From positions 310,001 through 374,000 of the forward strand of contig NZ_WPCV01000001.1 in the NCBI RefSeq assembly GCF_018035235.1: a stretch of 64,000 nucleotides of DNA. Direction: 5' to 3'. Source of the DNA: Citrobacter sp. On2M (GTDB taxonomy: Bacteria; Pseudomonadota; Gammaproteobacteria; Enterobacterales; Enterobacteriaceae). The translations under genes were made by a program, and so were the position numbers. The notes under the pieces were generated by a model. The model worked only from the letters and a program-made list of their open reading frames with translations. It ran no database searches and was not told the origin of the DNA. Shown piece by piece: positions 7,849-25,642 of this stretch. Position 1 is the stretch's first letter. Each line of letters starts with the position of its first letter.

Positions 7849-9824
7849 TGACGCAACTGGCAACCGGCAACGCCACTCCCCATGGCGCAACGTATGACGG
7901 CCATGGCGTCAATTTTACTCTCTTCTCAGCCCACGCTGAACGCGTTGAATTATGCGTATTTGACGAGGACGGTTGCGAACTCCGCTACGACCTGCCGGGG
8001 CGTAGCGGCGATGTCTGGCACGGCTATCTGGCCAACGCCCGTCCCGGTCTGCGCTATGGCTATCGTGTACATGGTCCGTGGCAACCACAGCAGGGCCACC
8101 GGTTTAATCCGGCGAAACTGCTGCTCGACCCTTGCGCGCGTCGGGTAGAGGGCGAGTTAAAAGATAATCCGCTGCTACACGGCGGGCTAAATGAACCGAA
8201 TCACCATGATAACGCAGCCATCGCGCTGAAGGGCGTGGTGGTGTCCGACCATTATGACTGGGAGGATGATGTCCCACCGCGCACGCCGTGGGGCAATACC
8301 GTGATTTACGAAGCCCACGTCAAAGGGCTGACGTATTTGCATCCTGACTTGCCGGAAGAGATTCGCGGGACTTACAAAGCGTTGGGTCATCCGGTGATGC
8401 TCGACTATTTCAAGCGCCTCGGCATTACCGCGCTGGAGCTGTTACCGGTGGCGCATTTCGCCAGCGAGCCGCGGCTTCAACGGCTGGGTCTGTCGAACTA
8501 CTGGGGATACAACCCGGTGGCAATGTTCGCGTTACATCCGGCCTATGCCTGTTCGCCGGAGAGCGCACTCGATGAGTTTCGCGATGCGGTAAAAGCGCTG
8601 CACAAAGCGGGAATTGAGGTCATTCTCGACATCGTTTTGAACCACAGTGCCGAGCTGGATCTCGACGGCCCCGTCTTCTCACTGCGCGGAATTGATAACC
8701 GTAGCTATTATTGGATCAGGGATGATGGCGATTACTACAACTGGACCGGTTGTGGGAACACCCTCAATCTGAGCCATCCTGGCGTTGTGGAATACGCATG
8801 TGAATGCCTGCGCTACTGGGTTGAAACCTGCCATGTGGATGGCTTTCGCTTTGATTTGGCTTCCGTCATGGGGCGTACGCCTGCGTTTCGTCAGGATGCG
8901 CCGCTGTTTACCGCGATCCAAAACTGTCCGCTGCTCTCACGCGTTAAGCTGATTGCGGAACCGTGGGATATTGGTGAAGGCGGGTATCAGGTGGGGAATT
9001 TTCCCCCGCCGTTTGCCGAGTGGAATGACCATTTCCGCGATGCGACGCGACGCTTTTGGCTCCAGCGTAATCTCTCGTTGGGCGAGTTTGCCGGGCGTTT
9101 TGCCGCATCCAGCGATGTGTTTAAACGCCAGGGCCGCAAACCCAGTGCCACGGTGAATCTGGTGACCGCGCACGACGGTTTTACGCTACGCGACTGTGTT
9201 TGCTTCACAAATAAGCACAATGAAGCGAATGGTGAGGAAAATCGCGACGGTACTAGCAATAACTACAGCGACAATCATGGTAAAGAAGGATTAGGTGGCA
9301 CGCTGGACCTGATTGAGCGGCGGCGTGACAGCATTCATGCGCTGTTAACCACGCTGTTGCTTTCCCAGGGGACGCCGATGTTGCTGGCGGGCGATGAGCA
9401 TGGTCATAGCCAGCACGGCAACAATAACGCTTACTGTCAGGATAACGCCTTAACGTGGCTGGGCTGGCAGCAGGCAAACAGTGGGTTAACCACATTTACT
9501 GCCGCGCTGATTCATCTGCGCCGGCAAATACCCGCATTAACGGGGGATTGCTGGTGGGAAGAGGGCGATGGCAATGTTCGTTGGCTGAATAAGTACGCAC
9601 AACCCTTAAGTGCGGATGAGTGGCAAAACGGCCCGAGGCAGATGCAAATCCAGCTTTCAGACCGTTTCCTGATTGCAATAAACGCCACGCTTGAGGTGAC
9701 AGATATCGTTTTACCTGAAGGGGAATGGCACGCTATTCCCCCATTTGCCGGAGAGGATAATCCGGTGCTTACGGCTGTCTGGCAGGGACCTGCGCACGGA
9801 CTGTGTGTGTTCCAGAGAAGATAA
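7848..9824 (+). CDS. glgX: Glycogen debranching enzyme GlgX
   Basis: The 658-residue GH13 isoamylase-type enzyme removes alpha-1,6 branches, chiefly short ones left by glycogen phosphorylase. A CBM48-like N-terminal domain precedes the barrel. Catalytic motifs are GFRFDLASV (nucleophile), IAEPWDIG (acid/base) and [10 protein letters not shown]. The start ATG shares one base with the glgB stop (TAATG), showing coupling. The glgC leader begins within its 3' end, so mRNA structure there belongs to both genes. Confidence 0.96.
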   Translation: MTQLATGNATPHGATYDGHGVNFTLFSAHAERVELCVFDEDGCELRYDLPGRSGDVWHGYLANARPGLRYGYRVHGPWQPQQGHRFNPAKLLLDPCARRVEGELKDNPLLHGGLNEPNHHDNAAIALKGVVVSDHYDWEDDVPPRTPWGNTVIYEAHVKGLTYLHPDLPEEIRGTYKALGHPVMLDYFKRLGITALELLPVAHFASEPRLQRLGLSNYWGYNPVAMFALHPAYACSPESALDEFRDAVKALHKAGIEVILDIVLNHSAELDLDGPVFSLRGIDNRSYYWIRDDGDYYNWTGCGNTLNLSHPGVVEYACECLRYWVETCHVDGFRFDLASVMGRTPAFRQDAPLFTAIQNCPLLSRVKLIAEPWDIGEGGYQVGNFPPPFAEWNDHFRDATRRFWLQRNLSLGEFAGRFAASSDVFKRQGRKPSATVNLVTAHDGFTLRDCVCFTNKHNEANGEENRDGTSNNYSDNHGKEGLGGTLDLIERRRDSIHALLTTLLLSQGTPMLLAGDEHGHSQHGNNNAYCQDNALTWLGWQQANSGLTTFTAALIHLRRQIPALTGDCWWEEGDGNVRWLNKYAQPLSADEWQNGPRQMQIQLSDRFLIAINATLEVTDIVLPEGEWHAIPPFAGEDNPVLTAVWQGPAHGLCVFQRR

Positions 9825-9835
9825 AAAGGAGTTAG
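9792..9835 (+). promoter_or_regulatory. CsrA-type leader of glgC
   Basis: The RNA just upstream of glgC can form a short stem (GCGCAC with GTGTGT, 9792-9808) that shows GGACT in its loop. A second GGA lies in the ribosome site AAAAAGGAG at 9824-9832. Loop GGA plus Shine-Dalgarno GGA is the arrangement by which CsrA represses glgCAP translation in E. coli, and the sequence closely resembles that leader. The site is seen; CsrA control here is inferred. Confidence 0.7.
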
Positions 9836-9837
9836 TC

Positions 9838-11132
9838 ATGGTGAGTTTAGAGAAGAACGATCGTGTAATGTTGGCGCGCCAGCTGCCATTAAAATCTGTT
9901 GCCCTGATCCTGGCCGGTGGCCGCGGAACCCGTCTGAAAGATTTAACCAACAAACGTGCCAAGCCTGCCGTGCACTTTGGCGGTAAGTTCCGCATTATCG
10001 ATTTTGCTTTATCCAACTGTATTAACTCCGGGATCCGCCGTATCGGCGTGATCACTCAGTACCAGTCCCACACGCTGGTGCAGCATATTCAGCGCGGCTG
10101 GTCGTTCTTCAGCGAAGAGATGAACGAGTTCGTCGATCTGCTGCCTGCCCAGCAGAGAATGCAGGGTGAAAATTGGTATCGCGGCACGGCGGACGCAGTG
10201 ACCCAAAACCTGGACATCATTCGACGCTATAAAGCGGAATACGTGGTGATCCTCGCGGGCGATCATATTTATAAGCAGGACTACTCACGCATGCTGATCG
10301 ACCACGTCGAGAAAGGCGCGCGCTGCACTGTGGCCTGTATGCCGGTGCCGATCGAAGAAGCCAGCGCGTTTGGCGTGATGGATGTGGACGACACCGATAA
10401 AATTATCGAGTTTGTTGAAAAACCAGCCAACCCGCCGGCGATGCCTGGCGATCCGACCAAATCGCTTGCCAGTATGGGGATCTACGTCTTCAACGCCGAT
10501 TATCTGTATGAACTGCTGGCGGAAGACGATCTCGATGAAAAATCCAGTCACGATTTTGGCAAAGACATCATCCCAAAAATCACCGAAGCTGGCATGGCGT
10601 ACGCACATCCATTCCCATTGTCCTGCGTGCAGTCTGACCCGGAATCCGAGCCGTACTGGCGCGATGTGGGAACACTGGAAGCCTACTGGAAAGCGAACCT
10701 TGATCTGGCTTCAGTGACGCCTGAACTGGATATGTACGACCAGGACTGGCCAATCCGTACGCATATGGAATCGCTGCCACCAGCGAAATTTGTTCAGGAC
10801 CGTTCGGGTAGCCACGGAATGACGTTGAACTCGCTGGTTTCCGGCGGCTGTATTATTTCGGGTTCTGTGGTGGTGCAGTCCGTTCTGTTCCCGCGCGTGC
10901 GGGTGAATTCATTCTGTAACATTGATTCGGCAGTGTTGTTACCTGAAGTGTGGGTGGGACGCTCATGCCGCTTACGTCGCTGCATCATCGACCGCGCCTG
11001 CGTTATTCCTGAAGGCATGGTAATTGGTGAAAACGCGGAAGAAGATGCACGTCGCTTCTACCGTTCAGAGGAAGGTATTGTGCTGGTCACGCGTGAAATG
11101 CTGCGCAAACTGCAGATCAAACAGGAGCGATA

Positions 11133-11133
<1 letters not shown>
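9838..11133 (+). CDS. glgC: Glucose-1-phosphate adenylyltransferase GlgC
   Basis: The 431-residue enzyme makes ADP-glucose and pyrophosphate from ATP and glucose-1-phosphate, the committed step of glycogen synthesis. The nucleotidyltransferase motif LAGGRGTRL is at residues 25-33, and K39 corresponds to the fructose-1,6-bisphosphate activator site of the E. coli enzyme. GVMDVDD and FVEKP follow, and the C-terminus is a left-handed beta-helix domain. The reading frame is open further upstream, but ATG 9838 has a strong AAGGAG site and gives the exact family length. The stop overlaps the glgA start by one base. Confidence 0.97.
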
Positions 11134-15033
<3,900 letters not shown>

Positions 15034-15063
15034 CTATTACACGGCTGCTAATATAATCTGTTC

Positions 15064-15097
15064 AGGCAGTAGCGAATGTCGTTACTGCCTTTATTTT
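15064..15097 (+). terminator. Terminator of the glg operon
   Basis: AGGCAGTA at 15064-15071 pairs with TACTGCCT at 15083-15090; internal pairs extend the stem to about 13 bp around an ATG loop. A T-rich run (TTATTTTTT) follows. It lies 30 bp after the glgP stop and would separate glgP from the lipoprotein gene downstream. Confidence 0.8.
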
Positions 15098-15159
15098 TTA
15101 CTAATGTGCTAGCAATAACAGTTTTGATATTGCAAATCTTATTTAGATGGATTGAAAGT

Positions 15160-15846
15160 ATGAGCAAAGGGAAAAAACACTCGATTAGACAGGCAGCTAG
15201 AGGCGTATTGTTGGCTATTGTTAGTACCGGTCTATTATCTGGATGTATGACGATGATGCTTGATGACAGTACTCAGGGAATATCATCCACTTCAAAAAAA
15301 TGGCGCTCTGATGAGATCAGAGGGTTATCTCTTGCTGAGAATACAAATGGTGAGAAGGGATGGGTCTTTATTGGCAGAAGCTTTGATTACTTGCTGTATA
15401 AGGGAGGGGATGAAATTATAAATCTGCTGAATAATAAGAATATTCATCGTGAGCAATTATCAGTAGATGAACATGCTAATTTTGCTATTGATACAAGTAA
15501 GAAAAATTTCACTGGTTTGTTAAAAATTAATTATCAGGCTCAGAATGAGGATGATAAAAAACAAATCCTTGAGAAAGGATTCTCATGTATAAAAAATGAT
15601 TGTCAGCGTACGTATAATGGGCTTGAAGGTACGATCCATAAAAAGAATGTTGAGCAAGACCCTAGAAAAATAATGAAGTTTTATCATCCTTTTACCGTTG
15701 AGTTTGTAAAATATCAATACTCTTCAAATCAAGGAAAATGGATTCTGGCCCCTTTTACAGTTGCTCTGGATGTTGTCACTGCGCCACTACAGTTACTGGC
15801 ATTCAGTATTATTGCTCCTAATTTGGGAAGAATTGGTGGCAAATAA
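15160..15846 (+). CDS. YidX-like lipoprotein
   Basis: From ATG 15160 the product has 228 residues, with a basic N-terminus (SKGKKHSIRQ), a hydrophobic stretch and a lipobox LLSG-C, so it is probably exported and lipidated. The mature part resembles my memory of E. coli YidX: GLSLAENTNGEKGWVFIG, FTGLL, a cysteine pair spaced FSCIKNDC, GTIHKKN, KFYHPF and TAPLQLL. Function is unknown in that family. The frame is open upstream to 15076, but that overlaps the glg terminator and would bury the signal peptide. The gene is much richer in A and T than glgP or glpD and is not at this place in E. coli K-12, suggesting acquisition. Confidence 0.75.
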   Translation: MSKGKKHSIRQAARGVLLAIVSTGLLSGCMTMMLDDSTQGISSTSKKWRSDEIRGLSLAENTNGEKGWVFIGRSFDYLLYKGGDEIINLLNNKNIHREQLSVDEHANFAIDTSKKNFTGLLKINYQAQNEDDKKQILEKGFSCIKNDCQRTYNGLEGTIHKKNVEQDPRKIMKFYHPFTVEFVKYQYSSNQGKWILAPFTVALDVVTAPLQLLAFSIIAPNLGRIGGK

Positions 15847-15920
15847 CCTTACGTGATAGTGACATATCTGCAACGTTATTTTGCTGTTGAAACCTTTCGC
15901 TACCCACCATCCGGCAAAAT

Positions 15921-16031
15921 GCCCGGGGGTGCTTCGCTTGCCCGGCCTACGTTTATGCACTTTTGTAGTTATGCACTTTTGTAGTTATGCACTTTTGTAG
16001 GCCGGATAAGGCGTCAGCCGCCACCCGGCAT
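15921..16031. repeat. BIME with internal tandem repeats
   Basis: REP-type sequences lie at 15921-15950 (GCCCGGGGGTGCTTCGC...) and 15998-16031 (TAGGCCGGATAAGGCGTCAG..., CCACCCGGCA). They are separated by three tandem copies of a 16-bp unit. The array fills the gap between the lipoprotein gene and the 3' end of glpD. Confidence 0.75.
15953..16000. repeat. Three perfect 16-bp tandem repeats
   Basis: TTATGCACTTTTGTAG occurs three times without a break or mismatch (15953-15968, 15969-15984, 15985-16000). The last copy ends where the REP core TAGGCC begins, so the unit includes the edge of the REP. Confidence 0.95.
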
Positions 16032-16036
16032 TTTTA

Positions 16037-17545
16037 TCAGGACGCCAGCGACAGTTGGCGCTTCTCAATGTATTCAGCCAGCCACTGGGTCATGCGCGAC
16101 TGCTGCTCGGCGTTCAGCCACATCCCTTCTTTCGTACGACGCCACAGCGCATCGTCTGCACGACGAACCCATTCGTGGTCAACCAGATACTTCAGTTCGG
16201 CCTCATAGAACTCGTGGCCGAAGTCTTCACCTAACTCGGCAAGCGAGGTGGCTTCGCCGATAATCCATTCGGTATTGCTGCCGTAGGTGCGTGAATAATG
16301 GCGCGCCAGCGACTCGGTCAGGAACGGGTAGCGACGGCGCAGTTTGGCCGCGTAATCTTCGCGATCGCCGCCGATGTCTCCGCCTGGGAGAACGCACTCT
16401 TTGGTCCACGCCGGACCGATGCCCTGATAGTACGACGCCAGTTTTTCCATCGCGTGCTCAGCCAGCTTACGATAGGTCGTCAGCTTACCGCCAAAGACCG
16501 ACAGCAGCGGCGCTTTGCCGTTTTCGTCGTGGATATCCAGCGTGTAATCACGGGTGATTGCCTGCGGTGAGTCGGACTCATCGTCGCACAACGGACGCAC
16601 GCCCGAGTAAGTCCAGACGATATCATCACGGCCCAGTTGTTTCTTAAAGTGTGCGTTGTAGACCTTAAGCAGGTAATTGATTTCACTCTCATCAATTTTC
16701 ACCGCTTTCGGGTCGCCTTTGTATTCGACGTCAGTCGTCCCGATGATTGAGAATTCGTCCATCCATGGGATGACAAACACAATACGTTTATCTTCGTTTT
16801 GCAGAATATAAGCTTGCTTCTGGGTATGGACGCGTGGCACCACGATGTGGCTGCCTTTAATCAGGCGAATACCGTACGGTGATGGCAGATGCATGCCGTC
16901 GTCGAAGAACTCTTTCACCCACGGGCCGGTGGCGTTGACCAGACCACGCGCCTGCCAGGTGTGCTTTTTGCCGGTATCAATATCTTCAGCTTCCACAATC
17001 CACAAACCGTTTTCACGGCGCGCGGAAGTGGCACGCGTGCGGGTTAACACCTCTCCGCCTTTACGTACGACCATTTGGGCGTTTGCCAAAACCAGTCGTG
17101 CATCGTCTACCCAGCAGTCAGAATATTCGAAACCGCGCACAATCTCAGGTTTCATTACAGAATCCGCGCCAAAACGCAAACCGGTAGAACCTGGTAAACT
17201 GGTGCGTTTGCCCAGATGATCGTACATAAACAGACCAATACGAATCATCCACGCCGGACGCAGGTGCGGGCGATGGGGCAGTCGAAAGCGCATCGGGAAG
17301 GCGATATGCGGTGCCATTTTCAACAGCACTTCACGCTCGGCCAGCGCTTCACTCACCAGTCGAAATTCATAGTGTTCCAGGTAGCGCAGGCCACCGTGGA
17401 TGAGTTTGGAGCTGGCGGAAGAGGTGGCACAGGCTAAATCCTGCGCTTCCAGCATCAGCACGGATAAACCGCGTCCAGCGGCATCTGCCGCGATACCGGC
17501 ACCGTTGATGCCTCCACCTATCACAATCAGATCTTTGGTTTCCAT
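16037..17545 (-). CDS. glpD: Aerobic glycerol-3-phosphate dehydrogenase GlpD
   Basis: The 502-residue FAD enzyme oxidises sn-glycerol-3-phosphate to dihydroxyacetone phosphate and passes electrons to ubiquinone at the inner membrane. The FAD-binding GGGINGAGIA motif is at residues 9-18, and substrate-site segments include SSKLIHGGLRYLE and YSGVRPL. An in-frame ATG lies five codons upstream, but METKDL is preceded by GAGAGG at good spacing and matches the E. coli start. A GlpR-type operator overlaps the promoter at 17578-17600. The gene diverges from glpEGR, whose last gene encodes its repressor. Confidence 0.96.
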   Translation of the reverse strand: METKDLIVIGGGINGAGIAADAAGRGLSVLMLEAQDLACATSSASSKLIHGGLRYLEHYEFRLVSEALAEREVLLKMAPHIAFPMRFRLPHRPHLRPAWMIRIGLFMYDHLGKRTSLPGSTGLRFGADSVMKPEIVRGFEYSDCWVDDARLVLANAQMVVRKGGEVLTRTRATSARRENGLWIVEAEDIDTGKKHTWQARGLVNATGPWVKEFFDDGMHLPSPYGIRLIKGSHIVVPRVHTQKQAYILQNEDKRIVFVIPWMDEFSIIGTTDVEYKGDPKAVKIDESEINYLLKVYNAHFKKQLGRDDIVWTYSGVRPLCDDESDSPQAITRDYTLDIHDENGKAPLLSVFGGKLTTYRKLAEHAMEKLASYYQGIGPAWTKECVLPGGDIGGDREDYAAKLRRRYPFLTESLARHYSRTYGSNTEWIIGEATSLAELGEDFGHEFYEAELKYLVDHEWVRRADDALWRRTKEGMWLNAEQQSRMTQWLAEYIEKRQLSLAS

Positions 17546-17577
17546 GCTGGCCTCTCGCACTTTCGTTATAGCTCATT

Positions 17578-17623
17578 AATGTTCGTTATCGAGCATAATA
17601 GCAAAGAATTGCGCTATTGGTAA
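17578..17623 (-). promoter_or_regulatory. glpD promoter with GlpR operator
   Basis: On the minus strand TTACCA (17623-17618) and TATTAT (17600-17595) are 17 bp apart and fit sigma-70 -35 and -10 elements. A near-palindrome ATGTTCGTTATCGAGCAT overlaps the -10 box at 17579-17596 and resembles the GlpR operator half-site TGTTCGTTA. A weaker copy (ACTTTCGTTATAGC) lies nearer the gene at 17559-17572. Confidence 0.65.
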
Positions 17624-17743
17624 CATCGGATAAACAATTTACAGTGATACATATAACATTATGGCGTTTAACTGCCGTCGGGACGTACACTAAGAAGTAA
17701 CATGTCTGAAAAGCGTCACCTGCAATATTAAGAAGAGAGAGCA

Positions 17744-18070
17744 ATGGATCAGTTTGAATGTATTAATGTCGAAGAAGCGCATCAGAAGCTGAATCAGGGC
17801 GCTGCGGTGCTAGTGGATATCCGCGACCCGCAAAGCTATGCGATGGGGCACGCCCCGCAGGCGTTTCATCTGACGAACGACACGCTTGGGTTATTTATGC
17901 GTGAGCATGATTTTGACACCACTGTGTTAGTAATGTGTTATCACGGCAACAGCAGTAAAGGCGCGGCGCAATATCTTCTTCAGCAAGGCTATGACGCGGT
18001 TTACAGCGTTGACGGCGGCTTCGACGCCTGGCATCGACATTTTCCGGCAGAAGTGGCATACGGTTCGTAA
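17744..18070 (+). CDS. glpE: Thiosulfate sulfurtransferase GlpE
   Basis: This 108-residue single-domain rhodanese transfers sulfur from thiosulfate to cyanide or thioredoxin in vitro; its cellular acceptor is not settled. The active-site loop is MCYHGNSS with nucleophile C65, and VDIRDPQSY lies in the N-terminal half. The start follows AGAAGAGAGAGC, a good ribosome site. It is the first gene of glpEGR, 75 bp before glpG. Confidence 0.94.
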   Translation: MDQFECINVEEAHQKLNQGAAVLVDIRDPQSYAMGHAPQAFHLTNDTLGLFMREHDFDTTVLVMCYHGNSSKGAAQYLLQQGYDAVYSVDGGFDAWHRHFPAEVAYGS

Positions 18071-18145
18071 GCTAACAAAGATGCAGCCTGAAACAGGCAG
18101 GGTCTATATACTGTCCTCTTTTGTGTGGAATAAGCGACAGCAACC

Positions 18146-18976
18146 ATGTTGATGATTACCTCTTTTGCTAACCCCCGCGTGGCGCAGGCATTTGTTGATT
18201 ATATGGCGACACAGGGCGTTATCCTGACAATTCAACAACATCAGCAAACGGATGTCTGGCTGGCGGATGAGTCCCAGGCCGAGCGCGTACGCGCCGAACT
18301 GGCGCAATTTCTGGAGAACCCGGGCGACCCGCGTTACCTCGCGGCAAGCTGGCAGTCGGGTCAGACCGACAGCGGTTTACGCTATCAGCGTTATCCTTTC
18401 CTTGCCACATTGCGCGAACGTGCAGGCCCGGTAACCTGGATAGTGATGGCCGCATGCGTGCTGGTGTTTATCGCGATGAGCGCGCTGGGCGACCAGGCGG
18501 TGATGCTCTGGCTGGCATGGCCGTTTGATCCTTCGCTGAAATTTGAATTCTGGCGTTATTTCACCCACGCTTTTATGCACTTCTCGCTGATGCATATTCT
18601 GTTCAACCTGCTGTGGTGGTGGTATCTCGGCGGCGCGGTGGAAAAACGTCTGGGTAGCGGAAAACTGATAGTCATTACCGTGATTAGCGCCCTGCTGAGC
18701 GGGTATGTTCAGCAGAAGTTTAGCGGCCCGTGGTTTGGTGGGTTGTCTGGCGTGGTATATGCGCTGATGGGCTACGTGTGGTTGCGCGGCGAGCGCGATC
18801 CGCAAAGCGGTATTTTCCTGCAGCGTGGTTTGATTATCTTTGCTTTGATCTGGATTGTTGCCGGCTGGTTTGATGTGTTCGGTATGTCGATGGCGAATGG
18901 CGCACATATCGCCGGGCTGGCCGTGGGTCTGGCAATGGCGTTTGCTGATACTATTCATGTGCGAAAACGAACGTAG
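18146..18976 (+). CDS. glpG: Rhomboid intramembrane protease GlpG
   Basis: The 276-residue protein has a soluble cytoplasmic N-terminal domain and a six-helix rhomboid core. The catalytic serine is in [11 protein letters not shown] (residue 201 by alignment) and the histidine in NGAHIAG near residue 254; the [15 protein letters not shown] segment is typical. It cleaves membrane proteins within the bilayer and in E. coli acts in quality control. It has no known biochemical link to glycerol metabolism despite lying between glpE and glpR. Confidence 0.96.
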   Translation: MLMITSFANPRVAQAFVDYMATQGVILTIQQHQQTDVWLADESQAERVRAELAQFLENPGDPRYLAASWQSGQTDSGLRYQRYPFLATLRERAGPVTWIVMAACVLVFIAMSALGDQAVMLWLAWPFDPSLKFEFWRYFTHAFMHFSLMHILFNLLWWWYLGGAVEKRLGSGKLIVITVISALLSGYVQQKFSGPWFGGLSGVVYALMGYVWLRGERDPQSGIFLQRGLIIFALIWIVAGWFDVFGMSMANGAHIAGLAVGLAMAFADTIHVRKRT

Positions 18977-19037
18977 AAATTCGCCTGTAGGTAATCTTAT
19001 TTGCCTGTATGAGCCAGGGCAGTGCTCAAAATCCTCA

Positions 19038-19052
19038 CGTACCGTAAGTACG
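19038..19052. other. Short hairpin between glpG and glpR
   Basis: CGTAC at 19038-19042 pairs with GTACG at 19048-19052 within a segment reading AAATCCTCACGTACCGTAA. It has the look of a dispersed enteric repeat, but I cannot name it. No T-run follows, so it is not a simple terminator. Confidence 0.3.
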
Positions 19053-19137
19053 CTGCGGTTTCTGCGCGCTGGCCATGCCCAGACGGCCTGCAACGATAAC
19101 GCCTGATAGACGAATTCTATATTTTCAGGGAACTATA

Positions 19138-19896
19138 ATGAAACAAACACAACGACATGACGCGATCATCGAACTGGTAAAGAAACAAGGATACGTCAGC
19201 ACCGAGGAGCTGGTGGAGCATTTTTCCGTCAGCCCACAGACGATTCGCCGCGATCTCAACGATCTGGCCGATCAGAATATGATTTTGCGACATCACGGCG
19301 GCGCGGCGCTGCCATCCAGCTCGGTCAATACCCCGTGGCATGACCGTAAAGCGACGCAGACGGCTGAAAAAGAGCGCATTGCCCGCAAAGTCGCCACGCA
19401 GATCCCGAACGGCTCGACGCTATTTATTGATATCGGCACTACCCCGGAAGCGGTGGCCCACGCGCTGCTCAGTCACAGCAATTTACGCATTGTGACCAAC
19501 AACCTCAATGTGGCGAATACCCTGATGGCGAAAGAGGATTTCCGTATTATTCTGGCGGGTGGCGAACTGCGTAGCCGTGACGGCGGTATTATGGGCGAAG
19601 CGACCCTCGACTTTATTTCTCAGTTCCGTCTGGATTTCGGCATTTTAGGCATCAGCGGCATCGACAGCGATGGTTCCCTGCTGGAATTTGATTATCACGA
19701 AGTCCGCACCAAACGCGCGATTATTGAGAATTCACGCCATGTGATGCTGGTGGTGGATCACTCGAAGTTTGGTCGTAACGCGATGGTGAATATGGGCAGT
19801 ATCAGCATGGTGGATGCGGTGTATACTGACACGCTACCGCCCGCAGGCGTGATGCAGGTGATCGCTGACCATCATATTCAGTTAGAGCTGTGCTAA
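19138..19896 (+). CDS. glpR: glp regulon repressor GlpR
   Basis: This 252-residue DeoR-family repressor binds glycerol-3-phosphate and represses glpD and other glp genes. The N-terminal winged helix holds YVSTEELVEHFSVSPQTIRRDL; the C-terminal sugar-phosphate sensor domain includes FIDIGTTPEAVA and ILAGGELRSRDGGI. The frame is open upstream to 19075, but ATG 19138 gives the family length and start MKQTQRH. The frame is intact; I recall that E. coli K-12 MG1655 carries a frameshift in this gene. Confidence 0.96.
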   Translation: MKQTQRHDAIIELVKKQGYVSTEELVEHFSVSPQTIRRDLNDLADQNMILRHHGGAALPSSSVNTPWHDRKATQTAEKERIARKVATQIPNGSTLFIDIGTTPEAVAHALLSHSNLRIVTNNLNVANTLMAKEDFRIILAGGELRSRDGGIMGEATLDFISQFRLDFGILGISGIDSDGSLLEFDYHEVRTKRAIIENSRHVMLVVDHSKFGRNAMVNMGSISMVDAVYTDTLPPAGVMQVIADHHIQLELC

Positions 19897-19937
19897 GTTA
19901 ATTACAGGCCTGATTAGCATCGCTCGTCAGGCTCTCA

Positions 19938-22655
<2,718 letters not shown>

Positions 22656-22769
22656 TCACTGTGTGAACATGGGGGAAGAATGATTTTTTTTGCGCTTCGT
22701 AATTAATGGGTATAAGGTCGGCCAGATTAATGTTTTATGCAAGCTAAGCGGCCTTTTTGTGTGTCTGAT

Positions 22770-22788
22770 TTTGCACTATGTCACAAAT
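22770..22788 (-). promoter_or_regulatory. CRP-like site upstream of malT
   Basis: On the minus strand the segment reads TTTGTGACATAGTGCAAAA. It contains the strong half-site TGTGA and a weak second half. It closely resembles the CRP site upstream of malT in E. coli, where cAMP-CRP activates malT. Confidence 0.6.
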
Positions 22789-23128
22789 CTATACATCTAT
22801 TGCAATAATTACTTTAAAGAGTCGCAACAGGCGTGGTGACTGGATCCGTCGCGATTTTTACGATGCGTAAAAAACCCCATCTCTTTGCAAGGTTATTCGG
22901 CGGGTTAATAAAAATGTCCGAATTTTGTGGCCGATTTAAAGTTTTTATGTGAATCATCTTATTCATCACAGGTGTTTCAGGTTAGAAACTATTTCTCTGT
23001 TTACACATTGTTTCCCATCGTCACCCCTCTATTTGATATTGTCGATTAATTGCCCGGTAATAAGGGGGACGCCGTGGCCCATGGGTGATTACGCTTCCCT
23101 TTAAGCGGTGTCGATCACACTTTTATGC

Positions 23129-23173
23129 TCATCCCCGCTCCTCCTCCCTGCCTAATCCGTGCCAGGATGAGGA
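23129..23173 (+). promoter_or_regulatory. MalT boxes upstream of malPQ
   Basis: Three sequences resemble the MalT box GGGGATGAGG: TCATCCCC at 23129-23136 and CCTCCTCCC at 23140-23148 on the opposite strand, and GGATGAGGA at 23165-23173 on the plus strand. They lie 65-110 bp before malP, fitting activation of malPQ by MalT from the divergent gene. Confidence 0.65.
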
Positions 23174-23224
23174 ATGTCAACAACGAGCCAGGCAAACTAG
23201 CGATAACGTTGTTTTATTACCTAA

Positions 23225-25633
<2,409 letters not shown>

Positions 25634-25642
25634 GGAATCGCG

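Noticed and set aside
15076-15159. The upstream ATG at 15076 for the YidX-like lipoprotein
   Set aside because: It lies inside the glg terminator and would put 28 residues in front of the signal peptide, leaving the lipobox in the wrong position.
15953-16000. The three 16-bp repeats as a short CRISPR array
   Set aside because: The copies are directly adjacent with no spacers, and no cas gene is present.
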